From CAZSVE01 sp964610175 (GTDB taxonomy: Bacteria; Pseudomonadota; Gammaproteobacteria; HK1): a stretch of DNA of 64,000 bases. Of the stretch, positions 36,600 to 44,897 are shown piece by piece; position 1 is the first letter of the stretch; each line of letters opens with the position of its first letter. The position numbers were made by a program, and so were the translations under genes. The DNA is taken from positions 3,737 through 67,736 of the forward strand of contig CAZSVE010000003.1 of NCBI GenBank assembly GCA_964610175.1, read 5' to 3'. The notes under the pieces are model-generated. The model made no database searches and was not told the origin of the DNA. It saw only the letters and a program-made list of their open reading frames with translations.

Positions 36600-36606
36600 G
36601 ATATTG

Positions 36607-37668
36607 CTAGTTCGGGATCGGTGTGGCCCCCTTGTTGCTGGATTCGTAGCAGGCCTCTACCAGGGCCATGGTATGGAATGCGTCCTCCACGCTCGTGAAT
36701 AGGGTGTCGTCCTCACCGGAGGCGAACCGTTGAAGATTGAGCATGGGTCCCATGAAGGCATCCGGAAACCAGTTACCCAGCAACGTGATCTCGGCCCAAT
36801 CCTTTCCCTTGGTGGCAATCTCCAGTCGGTCGGGTTTCCCCCGCGGATAATCCAGATTGACGCCCATGCGAGTGACGACGGCCCCCTGGGTGCCATCCAC
36901 TTGCACACGGGAGAGCTCGTGTCGGGAGCCGAATTCGTGGGTATGGTTCAGGGACAGGCAGCAGCGGGTCGCATCGCCATAATCGAGGATGATACTGCTG
37001 CGGATATCGCGCAGATCCGGGAAAGATGGATGGCGGATCGTGCGTGCATATACGCCCCGGGGGTTGCCGAGCAAAGACCGGATCCAGTCCAGATAGTGGA
37101 TCGAGTGCACCAGAATTTCGATGCGATCCATTTGCAGCATAAATAGAAATGTTTCCCACGGATCGCGCAAATTCAGATGAATATCCACATCGATAATGTC
37201 ACCGATCAGCCCCCGTTCCATGGCATCGCGAACGGCAAGCATCATGGGACTGAAACGCAGCTGAAAATTGATCGCCGCGGTCAGATGCTTATCACGGCAC
37301 CGCCCGCGGATTTGGCGGGCGTCTTCCAGATTCTCTCCCATGGGTTTTTGGATCAACACCGCCGCACCATCGGGCAGGCTATCCAGCGCGGTACATATTG
37401 CCGAGGGAGGCAGGGCCAGATCGAATACTACGTCCCGCATCGACACGGCTTCTTCCAGCGAATCGAAGACGCGATCGACGGCAAATGCTTCCGCCAGGGT
37501 TTGCGAACGGCCTTTGTCGATATCGAATAGACCGGCAACAGGAAGCCCTGCCTTGGCATAGGCAGGCAGGTGAGCATCACGAACGACATCCCCCGTGCCG
37601 ATGATGACAATGGGTTTAGGTTCGCTGGGCGCGGGCCAGCGTTGATTCAGTGGTGGTACAGTCGACAT
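36607..37668 (-). CDS. Gfo/Idh/MocA-type NAD(P)-dependent oxidoreductase
   Basis: A 353-residue enzyme. The start ATG at 37668 has an ideal AAGGAGG upstream. The NAD(P)-binding segment is IVIIGTGDVVRDAHLPAYAK, the EKP-like motif appears as IQKPMGENLEDA, and the substrate domain carries MDRIEILVHSIHYLDWIRSL with a catalytic His/Asp pair. These enzymes oxidise or reduce sugar derivatives, often inositol or nucleotide-linked sugars. Its position between gmd and fcl suggests a role in surface sugar synthesis; the specific sugar is unknown. Confidence 0.87.
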   Translation of the reverse strand: MSTVPPLNQRWPAPSEPKPIVIIGTGDVVRDAHLPAYAKAGLPVAGLFDIDKGRSQTLAEAFAVDRVFDSLEEAVSMRDVVFDLALPPSAICTALDSLPDGAAVLIQKPMGENLEDARQIRGRCRDKHLTAAINFQLRFSPMMLAVRDAMERGLIGDIIDVDIHLNLRDPWETFLFMLQMDRIEILVHSIHYLDWIRSLLGNPRGVYARTIRHPSFPDLRDIRSSIILDYGDATRCCLSLNHTHEFGSRHELSRVQVDGTQGAVVTRMGVNLDYPRGKPDRLEIATKGKDWAEITLLGNWFPDAFMGPMLNLQRFASGEDDTLFTSVEDAFHTMALVEACYESSNKGATPIPN

Positions 37669-37795
37669 GTCATAACCTCCTTCATCTTGTTCGAATCGAT
37701 AATATCGGCAACAGTGCGTCGGGCCGACGAGCGATCCCCGAGGAACCTCTGAAAATACCATCCGCGGTATTCCGGGAAATGATACTTTTCAGCGC

Positions 37796-39046
37796 TTACT
37801 TGGGTTGTGTCGAGATTTTACCCGGAGGACCGGTTGAAAACGCAGGGAAATCGAAAGTTGCATTTTTCGATTCCCGTCTCTGGAAAATACCGGGGATGGC
37901 TTTTTCAGAGGTTCCTTGGCGTATCGGGATTTTACCATCCTGCCCGATGTGCCGTCCCCACTCCGCAGCCTTCGAATCTTCCCGCGCCATTTCCGAAACC
38001 AGCGCATCGAAGCTGGTTTTGGGCACCCAGCCGAGTTTGTCTCTGGCCTTTGCGGCGTCGCCGAGTAGGTTGTCGACTTCGGTGGGGCGGAAATAACGCC
38101 GATCCACGGCCACCACTTCCCGGCCCAATAGCCTCTCCCCGATTGCGTCGCTGGCACCTTCCATCCCGCTCAGGATACCCACTTCCTCGATGCCTTCTCC
38201 GCGCCATTCCAGGGACATCCCCAGGGCCTTGGCGGCGCGATTGACGAAATCGCGTACCGAGTGCTGCACCCCAGTAGCGATGACGAAGTCTTCCGGGGCC
38301 GGTTGTTGCAGCATGAGCCACTGCATTTCCACGTAATCGCGGGCATGGCCCCAATCGCGCAGCGCATTCAGGTTGCCAAGGTAAAGTTTTTCCTGGAGCC
38401 CCAGCCTGATGCGGGCCAGTGCCTTGGTGATCTTGCGGGTGACGAAGGCCTCCCCGCGAAGCGGGGATTCATGGTTGAACAGGATTCCGTTGCAGGCATA
38501 GATCCCATAGGCCTCGCGATAGTTGACGGTGATCCAATGGGCGTAGAGCTTGGCCACCGCATAGGGGCTGCGCGGATAGAATGGCGTGGTCTCTTTTTGC
38601 GGGGTTTCCTGCACCAATCCATAGAGTTCCGAGGTGGACGCCTGATAGAAACGGGTTTTGTGGGAGAGATCGAGCGTGCGGATGGCCTCCAGGAGGCGCA
38701 ATGCCCCCAGTGCATCGGAGTCGGCGGTGTACTCGGGCTCCTCGAACGATACCGCCACATGGCTTTGCGCCGCGAGATTGTAGATCTCGTCGGGGCGCAG
38801 CTTTGCGACGATGTGTACGAGACTGCTGGAATCGGTCATGTCGCCATGGTGCACGAAAAATGGCGTGCCGTTTTCATGGGCGTCGCGTAAGAGATGATCG
38901 ATACGCGCCGTGTTGGGCAGGGAACTACGGCGCTTGACGCCGTGAACCTGGTAACCCTTGCCGAGGAGAAACTCTGCAAGCCAGGCACCGTCCTGACCGG
39001 TAATGCCGGTGATGAGCGCGATTTTTGTTGTCTGCTCCAGATTCAT
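37796..39046 (-). CDS. gmd: GDP-mannose 4,6-dehydratase
   Basis: About 416 residues from the ATG at 39046 (CAGGGAAA before it). Conserved motifs: ALITGITGQDGAWLAEFLLG (NADP loop), NLAAQSHVAVSFEEPEYTAD, YQASTSELYG (catalytic Thr/Ser-Glu) and YPRSPYAVAKLYAHW (Tyr-x3-Lys). It converts GDP-D-mannose to the 4-keto-6-deoxy sugar, the substrate of Fcl. The protein runs about 45 residues past the normal MAREDSKAAEWG end, with a non-conserved tail. Its start lies inside the preceding manC frame (122-bp overlap). Confidence 0.95.
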   Translation of the reverse strand: MNLEQTTKIALITGITGQDGAWLAEFLLGKGYQVHGVKRRSSLPNTARIDHLLRDAHENGTPFFVHHGDMTDSSSLVHIVAKLRPDEIYNLAAQSHVAVSFEEPEYTADSDALGALRLLEAIRTLDLSHKTRFYQASTSELYGLVQETPQKETTPFYPRSPYAVAKLYAHWITVNYREAYGIYACNGILFNHESPLRGEAFVTRKITKALARIRLGLQEKLYLGNLNALRDWGHARDYVEMQWLMLQQPAPEDFVIATGVQHSVRDFVNRAAKALGMSLEWRGEGIEEVGILSGMEGASDAIGERLLGREVVAVDRRYFRPTEVDNLLGDAAKARDKLGWVPKTSFDALVSEMAREDSKAAEWGRHIGQDGKIPIRQGTSEKAIPGIFQRRESKNATFDFPAFSTGPPGKISTQPK

Positions 39047-40541
39047 TTTCCCTGAGTGCTCCATTTTGGATGCTTCCCGAGTTGTTTGTTGCCCATTCCG
39101 ACGCATCATCGGAATGCACAGTTGTTTGCGTGTAATCGTCTTCGAGACGTTCGATATCGTTTTCGCCGAGATAACTACCGGTTTGGATCTCGATGATTTC
39201 GAGTTCGATTTTGCCGGGATTGCATAGGCGATGCACCTCGCCCGTCGGGATATAGGTGGATTGGTTTTCCGAAAGTAAAAAGGTCTCCGTGCCACGCGTC
39301 ACCTCCGCCGTGCCCTTGACGACGATCCAATGTTCGGCACGGTGGTAATGCTTTTGCAGGCTGATGCCTGCGCCAGGTTCGATGGTGATGCGCTTGACCT
39401 GGAAACGCTCTCCGCTATCCACGTGATCGTACCAACCCCACGGGCGCACTACCCGACGATGGACCAGGTCCTCGCCGTATTCATTCCCTTGCAGCCGCGT
39501 CACTACGTCCTTGATCTCGTCCGCCCGCTGGCGGTGCGCTACCAGTACGGCGTCTTGCGTGTCTACGACGAGTAGATCCTGGGTGCCCAATGCCACCACG
39601 GGGCGATGCGGGGCGCGGATGTAGGTATTGCTGGCAAGGTGGGCGATGCCCTGACCATGGAGACGATTGCCTTGCGAATCGGCGGGCGTTAGATGTGCCA
39701 CGGCGTTCCAACTGCCCACATCGCTCCATTGACCATGGAAGGGGACCACGGCTATCGGGGTGTGTTTTTCCATGACGGCGTAATCTATGCTCTGCGAGCG
39801 GCAGGCATGGAAGGCGGCCGCTTCGGGACGCACGAAATCGAGGCCGTCGCCGGCGATCTCCCGATGTGGCCGGGTCATGGCCGCCTGGCAACTTCGCAGG
39901 ATATCGGGGGCGTGCCGGGCCAATGCCGCCAGCAGGGTATCGGCGCGGGTGAGGAAAATGCCGGCATTCCAAAGCGCGTCCCCTCGAAGGACGAGGGCCC
40001 TGGCCCTGGCGTCGTCCGGTTTCTCGATGAAGCCGCGTACCTGGCGACTGCCGTCCGGGCGCCTTGGGCCTTGCAGAATATAGCCATAGGCAACGCTGGG
40101 AGAGGTGGGCGTCACGCCGAATGCGACGATGAGGCCGGCTCTGGCGGCGGCCATGCCGTTTCGCATCGTCCCGATGAAGGCCCATGCATCGGGGATATGG
40201 TGATCCGAGGGACAAAACAGCAAGAGGGCCTCGGGTTGTTCCTTTTGCCGTGCATGCAAGGCCGCCAGGGCCATGGCCGCGGTGGTATCGCGGGCCACCG
40301 GCTCCAGAATGATGGGGCCGGTCACGTTGGCGGCTTGCATGGCATCGATGACGAGAAAGCGATGCCCCTCCGCCGCCACCACGCACACGACCTTGCCCCC
40401 GAAGGCGGACACGCGTTCCAGGGTGGTCTGTAGCAGGCTTTTGTCGCCGATGAGCGGCACGAATGGTTTGGGAAGGCTGTTGCGGCTCAAGGGCCATAAG
40501 CGACTACCGGAACCGCCGCAAAGAACTACGGGAGTGATCAT
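38925..40541 (-). CDS. manC: Mannose-1-phosphate guanylyltransferase / mannose-6-phosphate isomerase (bifunctional)
   Basis: A 538-residue type II PMI-GMP enzyme. The N-terminal nucleotidyltransferase has GGSGSRLWPLSRNSLPKPFV (signature with Arg/Lys) and LLFCPSDHHIPD. The C-terminal cupin isomerase domain has RPWGWYDHVDSGERFQVKRI, HYHRAEHWIVVKGTAEV and YIPTGEVHRLCNPG. It supplies GDP-mannose to Gmd. The family normally ends near residue 470-485; here about 50 residues continue in an Arg/Ser-rich tail that overlaps the start of gmd out of frame. The original stop has probably been lost. Confidence 0.94.
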   Translation of the reverse strand: MITPVVLCGGSGSRLWPLSRNSLPKPFVPLIGDKSLLQTTLERVSAFGGKVVCVVAAEGHRFLVIDAMQAANVTGPIILEPVARDTTAAMALAALHARQKEQPEALLLFCPSDHHIPDAWAFIGTMRNGMAAARAGLIVAFGVTPTSPSVAYGYILQGPRRPDGSRQVRGFIEKPDDARARALVLRGDALWNAGIFLTRADTLLAALARHAPDILRSCQAAMTRPHREIAGDGLDFVRPEAAAFHACRSQSIDYAVMEKHTPIAVVPFHGQWSDVGSWNAVAHLTPADSQGNRLHGQGIAHLASNTYIRAPHRPVVALGTQDLLVVDTQDAVLVAHRQRADEIKDVVTRLQGNEYGEDLVHRRVVRPWGWYDHVDSGERFQVKRITIEPGAGISLQKHYHRAEHWIVVKGTAEVTRGTETFLLSENQSTYIPTGEVHRLCNPGKIELEIIEIQTGSYLGENDIERLEDDYTQTTVHSDDASEWATNNSGSIQNGALRENESGADNKNRAHHRHYRSGRCLACRVSPRQGLPGSRRQAP

Positions 40542-40730
40542 GGAGCACGGGTTTTGTCGTTTTGGGGGGAGAAGACGCTTCTCCCGGCGTTATTTCGACT
40601 GGAAGTGGTTCTCTTCGATTATGAAAGAAAATCGGTGGTTGGTGCACACCAACCCCTCACCTTCCATAAATGTGAGGCAATTGGGAGCTTTATAAGACAG
40701 ATACGAAGCGGAAGATGGGACGGAGTCAAT

Positions 40731-40828
40731 AATTTGTTTGTTTCCCGCCCAGCTTCACGATTGGATCGAGTTTTACAAGGCACGAATTCCGGGTTACCAA
40801 GCCTCGATGATGTTTCATCGGTTCGAGG
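40731..40828 (-). repeat. Repeat B copy (inverted) between manC and the Rpn genes
   Basis: Reads TTTGTTTGTTTCCCGCCCAG at one end and ends near TTCGAGGCTAACCACG. It stops a few bases before the start of the tandem Rpn duplication at about 40836. The rest of the 350-base gap shows no gene. Confidence 0.8.
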
Positions 40829-40835
40829 CTAACCA

Positions 40836-42125
40836 CGTTAGCAATATATTCGCCTTGGCTACATGAGATAATCTTGTATTCTTACCAACCTACTTGGCAA
40901 ACCCTACCTTGACCAACGATATCGCCCAGCCCCACGATCACTTCCTGAAGGAACTGCTCTCCTACCCGGAGCAGGCCGGAACCCTGCTGCGGGAACGTCT
41001 TCCTTCCGCGGTGGTAAAATTCCTGTCCCCCAAGCCGCCCAAGCTGGTTCCGGATTCCTTCGTGGACAAAGCACTGCGCGATCACCTCTCCGATCGACTC
41101 TTCGAAGTGGAGACCATCAACGGTAAAACTGCCTTTCTTTACGTGCTTATCGAACACAAGAGTGCACCGGACGGCAAAGTAGGCTGGCAGTTGTTCAGAT
41201 ACCTGGGCGAGATCCTGAAGCAATGGGTAAAGGAAAATCCGAATTGGGATCACCTGCCGGCCATCGTGCCGTTGCTCTTCTACCATGGCGAAAGGGAATG
41301 GAAGATCCCCAACGAATTCCTGCACCTGGTAGACTTCGAGGAAAGCTGGCGACCATATCTTTTGAACTTCCAATTTCCGGTGCTGGATCTTGGTGTCATT
41401 CCGGATCGAAAATTATCCGAGGACCGCCGCCTGCAGGCCCGGCTGCTGGCCATGAAGTACGCCACCAGAAGGACGCAGCAGTTGGCGGTAAGGGCGAGCT
41501 TGATCGAGGCGCTCAAAAACGCCCCCGAGGATCTTCGCACCGTCATTCACTACCTGATATCCACTTACATCTATGATGAACAAACCCTGCGCGGAATCAT
41601 CCGAGCAGTGAAACCAGAGGAGGAAAATCAAATGATGTCCCAGTTTGCCCAGGACATTCGCCAGAGAGCCTTGCAGGAAGGTGTACAACAAGGCATGCAA
41701 CAAGGCCGACAGGAAGGTCTGTTGGAAGGGGAAGCGAAACTACTGCTTCGTCAGCTTTCCCATCGGTTTCAGCCTTTGCCCGACGAAATCACCGAGCGAA
41801 TCCACGGAGCCAACCCGAACGCCATCGAAACATGGGCAAAGCGCGTACTGGACGCCAAATCCCTGGACGAAGTCTTCTCGGAATAATCCGTCCCCTGATC
41901 GCCCGCCTCTGGGAAAATTCACGGCTCATTGCAGGGAATCCGTCCCTGTTCCTGCCCGGCTGGAAGGGAGATTCACGCCCAAAAATCCGTACCACGACTT
42001 CAGGCCTTATCTCCCTCATAGCTCGGCTTATCCGGGCGTATCTCGTGAAAACGTGGTGCAACTCGTCGTTTCCAAGGCATTGATAAATGGAAGGAATATG
42101 GCAGACTGCCAAGCAGTCTACCAAT
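40836..42125 (+). repeat. Direct duplication, unit 1 (~1.29 kb)
   Basis: This unit and 42222-43523 are identical along the first ~820 and the last ~265 bases apart from the outer ends. They differ only in a window of about 200 bases in the 3' third of the Rpn gene. Both begin GTTAG(C/T)AATATATTCGCC and end around GGCAGACTGCCA(A/G)GCAGTCTAC. About 96 unrelated bases lie between the units. Confidence 0.95.
40894..41886 (+). CDS. Rpn-family recombination-promoting nuclease / putative transposase (copy 1)
   Basis: A 330-residue protein of the PF04754 (YhgA-like/Rpn) family, PD-(D/E)XK nucleases that promote recombination. The N-terminal signature PHDHFLKELLSYPEQAGTLL (family: H-D-x-x-F-K) is followed by LSDRLFEVETINGKTAFLYV and LIEHKSAPD (catalytic E-x-K/H region), then ILKQWVKENPNWDHLPAIVP and the YHGEREWK core. 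A Gln/Glu/Gly-rich linker (ALQEGVQQGMQQGRQEGLLEG) joins a C-terminal DUF4351-like helical end (LLRQLSHRFQPLPDEITERI). Start is TTG at 40894. The C-terminal 70 residues differ from copy 2. Confidence 0.9.
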   Translation: MANPTLTNDIAQPHDHFLKELLSYPEQAGTLLRERLPSAVVKFLSPKPPKLVPDSFVDKALRDHLSDRLFEVETINGKTAFLYVLIEHKSAPDGKVGWQLFRYLGEILKQWVKENPNWDHLPAIVPLLFYHGEREWKIPNEFLHLVDFEESWRPYLLNFQFPVLDLGVIPDRKLSEDRRLQARLLAMKYATRRTQQLAVRASLIEALKNAPEDLRTVIHYLISTYIYDEQTLRGIIRAVKPEEENQMMSQFAQDIRQRALQEGVQQGMQQGRQEGLLEGEAKLLLRQLSHRFQPLPDEITERIHGANPNAIETWAKRVLDAKSLDEVFSE

Positions 42126-42221
42126 CAGGTGATCGGAAGCGTCCAGTAGCCTCATCACAAATCCCTGCTTTGCACGCAGGCGCAGACGTATAGTTCGTGG
42201 AACCTGGAGAGAAACAATTCA

Positions 42222-43523
42222 TGTTAGTAATATATTCGCCTTGGCTACATGAGATAATCTTGTATTCTTACCAACCTACTTGGCAAACCCTACCTTGACC
42301 AACGATATCGCCCAGCCCCACGATCACTTCCTGAAGGAACTGCTCTCCTACCCGGAGCAGGCCGGAACCCTGCTGCGGGAACGTCTTCCTTCCGCGGTGG
42401 TAAAATTCCTGTCCCCCAAGCCGCCCAAGCTGGTTCCGGATTCCTTCGTGGACAAAGCACTGCGCGATCACCTCTCCGATCGACTCTTCGAAGTGGAGAC
42501 CATCAACGGTAAAACTGCCTTTCTTTACGTGCTTATCGAACACAAGAGTGCACCGGACGGCAAAGTAGGCTGGCAGTTGTTCAGATACCTGGGCGAGATC
42601 CTGAAGCAATGGGTAAAGGAAAATCCGAATTGGGATCACCTGCCGGCCATCGTGCCGTTGCTCTTCTACCATGGCGAAAGGGAATGGAAGATCCCCAACG
42701 AATTCCTGCACCTGGTAGACTTCGAGGAAAGCTGGCGACCATATCTTTTGAACTTCCAATTTCCGGTGCTGGATCTTGGTGTCATTCCGGATCGAAAATT
42801 ATCCGAGGACCGCCGCCTGCAGGCCCGGCTGCTGGCCATGAAGTACGCCACCAGAAGGACGCAGCAGTTGGCGGTAAGGGCGAGCTTGATCGAGGCGCTC
42901 AAAAACGCCCCCGAGGATCTTCGCACCGTCATTCACTACCTGATATCCACTTACATCTATGATGAACAAACCCTGCGCGGAATCATCCGAGCAGTGAAAC
43001 CAGAGGAGGAAAATCAAATGATGTCCCAGTTTGCCCAGGACATTAGAAAAACTGCCCTGCAGGAAGGTCGGCAGGAAGGTCGGCAGGAGGGTTGGCAGGA
43101 AGGTCGGCAGGAAGGAGAAGTGAAAGGAGAAGCGAAAATGCTACTACGTCAGCTCTCCCGTCGCTTTCACCCCTTGCCCGATGAAATCACCGAGCGGGTT
43201 TATGGAGCAGACCCGAACATCATTGAGAGTTGGGTTGATAGGGTACTGGACGCCAAATCCCTGGACGAAGTCTTCTCGGAATAATCCGTCCCCTGATCGC
43301 CCGCCTCTGGGAAAATTCACGGCTCATTGCAGGGAATCCGTCCCTGTTCCTGCCCGGCTGGAAGGGAGATTCACGCCCAAAAATCCGTACCACGACTTCA
43401 GGCCTTATCTCCCTCATAGCTCGGCTTATCCGGGCGTATCTCGTGAAAACGTGGTGCAACTCGTCGTTTCCAAGGCATTGATAAATGGAAGGAATATGGC
43501 AGACTGCCAGGCAGTCTACGAAC
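42222..43523 (+). repeat. Direct duplication, unit 2 (~1.30 kb)
   Basis: Second unit of the tandem duplication described for 40836-42125; it is 12 bases longer in the variable window. It runs directly into the tRNA-Arg 3' fragment at 43516. In unit 1 the matching position has a degenerate tRNA-like stretch (CTACCAATCAGGTGATCGG). Confidence 0.95.
42280..43284 (+). CDS. Rpn-family recombination-promoting nuclease / putative transposase (copy 2)
   Basis: A 334-residue protein with residues 1-256 identical to copy 1, including the nuclease core. The linker is longer (ALQEGRQEGRQEGWQEGRQE, built of 12-base GGTCGGCAGGAA-type units) and the DUF4351-like end differs (LLRQLSRRFHPLPDEITERV). The last 13 residues (VLDAKSLDEVFSE) are again identical. 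Start is TTG at 42280. Two nearly identical nuclease cores with different C-termini suggest the C-terminus sets specificity or multimer contacts. Confidence 0.9.
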   Translation: MANPTLTNDIAQPHDHFLKELLSYPEQAGTLLRERLPSAVVKFLSPKPPKLVPDSFVDKALRDHLSDRLFEVETINGKTAFLYVLIEHKSAPDGKVGWQLFRYLGEILKQWVKENPNWDHLPAIVPLLFYHGEREWKIPNEFLHLVDFEESWRPYLLNFQFPVLDLGVIPDRKLSEDRRLQARLLAMKYATRRTQQLAVRASLIEALKNAPEDLRTVIHYLISTYIYDEQTLRGIIRAVKPEEENQMMSQFAQDIRKTALQEGRQEGRQEGWQEGRQEGEVKGEAKMLLRQLSRRFHPLPDEITERVYGADPNIIESWVDRVLDAKSLDEVFSE

Positions 43524-43560
43524 CAGGCGGTCGGGAGTTCGAATCTCTCCGGGCGCGCCA
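43516..43560 (+). other. 3' fragment of a tRNA-Arg (anticodon ACG)
   Basis: From CTACGAACCAGGCGGTCGGG through AGTTCGAATCTC to CGGGCGCGCCA this is the 3' 45 bases of a tRNA: anticodon loop CTACGAA (ACG), 3' anticodon strand, variable loop, T arm and encoded CCA. It lines up closely with the same part of E. coli tRNA-Arg(ACG). The 5' half (GCGCCCG, D arm, 5' anticodon strand) is missing, so it cannot be a working tRNA. Such 3' fragments are typical att sites left by tRNA-targeting integrases. Confidence 0.88.
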
Positions 43561-43730
43561 TTTTTCTTTAGGAATCAAAGAGATAGATAGCAACGAGGGA
43601 GAGACGTTCAGATCAATCTGTACCACGGATTCGAAGTTGTACCACGAATTCAACCCCATCCCTGCGTTTCATCCCTGTTTCAGGGGATGAAATCCCCTGA
43701 AAAGTGCGCTAACAAAAGGCCTTCCGGCCA

Positions 43731-44094
43731 CTATCCGATTCCTTTTCCCGGCTGTACCCGTTCCGGTTTCCGACGATAAACCCGCTGGGTGGTGCGTGGG
43801 TCCGCGTGGGTAAGAAGGGCCCTGGCATGCTCCAGGGTCTCGGCGTCGGAAGCGCATTTGGCGCGCAGATCGTGCTCCGTGAAGCGATTGTCCACCTTCG
43901 TCTCGGCGAGCACTTTATTTATTTCCGGCCATGAAGCGCTTCCACATGGACTCCCAGCCATTGGCGCTGCCCTTCTCCTCGTTGACATACCCCCGGCCGT
44001 CCCGGGTGCAGGAAAGGAATGGAGCGATATCCACCGGACGCGCGGCCAACGCCCCGTCCACGGTGGCCCGCAGTTCCGGGGTCCATCCCTAGCG
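43731..44094 (-). pseudogene. Tyrosine recombinase (phage-type integrase), C-terminal remnant with frameshift
   Basis: The first reading frame gives WTPELRATVDGALAARPVDI, then GYVNEEKGSANGWESMWKRF. After a frameshift near 43930 it continues KVLAETKVDNRFTEHDLRAK (HxLR box), ARALLTHADPRTTQRVYRRK (H-x-D/R-Y box with the nucleophile Tyr) to the natural C-terminal end. The N-terminal half is missing; a repeat B copy begins exactly where homology stops. Together with the tRNA-Arg fragment 170 bases away this marks the decayed end of an integrated element. Confidence 0.85.
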
Positions 44095-44199
44095 AGGCTT
44101 CGCCTCAAACCGACAAGGCATGGTCGAGTATTGATAAAGCGAGATTGGCGTCTTGTAACACTTGATCCAATTGTGAAGCTGGGCAGGAAATAAAAAAAT
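44092..44199 (+). repeat. Repeat B copy between integrase remnant and mtnC
   Basis: Starts TAGCGAGGCTTCGCCTCAAA and ends with the variant GCTGGGCAGGAAATAAAAAA. It cuts off the 5' part of the integrase remnant and sits where mtnD would be expected downstream of mtnC. Confidence 0.85.
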
Positions 44200-44212
44200 A
44201 GCAGTACGAACG

Positions 44213-44897
44213 TCATGGTTGGATCGGTGCGATCGAATCGAAGTCGGGCACCTGGGGGTGTGGCAGACCTTCCGTCGGTTTACCGTTGCGGACTAGTTGG
44301 CAGGTGGTCATGCCAGCCTCGCGGGCGGCGTCCAGCTCCTGCTCGGTATCGGACAGGAACAGGATCTCGTTGGGGGTGGGGCCGATGCGTTCGGCGATGG
44401 CCCTGTAGGAGGCCACCTCGTGCTTATGACCGACCCTGGTATCGAAGTAGTCGTCGAACAAGGGGGTCAGGTTACCGACATCGCTGTAGCCGAACAGCAG
44501 TTTTTTGTGCCTGCACGGAGCCGGAGGAGTAGACGTAGAGCCGCAGACCGGCGGCGTGCCACTGGCGCAGGTTGCGTACCGCATCTTCATGGACATGGCC
44601 GGTAAAGTCACCCTGCTGGTAGCCGCGTTGCCACAGCATGCCCTGTAGGTTTTTCAGCGGCGTGGCCTTGCGGTTTTCGGCGATCCAACGCTTCAGTACT
44701 TCCACCACCTCGTCGTCGTCGAGTGAATGTCCCAGCTCTTCGGCTACCGCCCGCAGTTCGGTTCGCACCACGGCCTCGCCGCCATGTTCCGCCACGAATC
44801 TTGCCATGTGGTCACGGGCGTAGGGAAAGAGCACGTCGAACACGAAGGCGATGGAAGTGGTGGTATCCTCGATATCGGTGAGAATGGCGTTGATCAT
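44213..44897 (-). pseudogene. mtnC: Enolase-phosphatase E1, frameshifted in an A6 run
   Basis: MtnC (HAD family) converts 2,3-diketo-5-methylthiopentyl-1-phosphate in methionine salvage. The first frame has the nucleophile motif ILTDIEDTTTSIAFV and continues to LRLYVYSSGSVQAQK (motif II). The family sequence then resumes in another frame: LLFGYSDVGNLTPLFDDYFD, DTRVGHKHEVASY and EILFLSDTEQELDAA (motif III/IV) to the normal C-terminus. The shift lies in the homopolymer at 44501-44506 (A6 in gene sense, where A5 would keep frame). It may be a true mutation, a sequencing slip, or a site of transcriptional slippage. Its ATG overlaps the mtnB stop by four bases. Confidence 0.88.

Noticed and set aside
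43220..43561. Open frame on the minus strand starting MARPERFELPT
   Set aside because: This is a well-known false gene: the antisense translation of a tRNA-Arg 3' end followed by non-coding DNA. It actually helped to identify the tRNA fragment.
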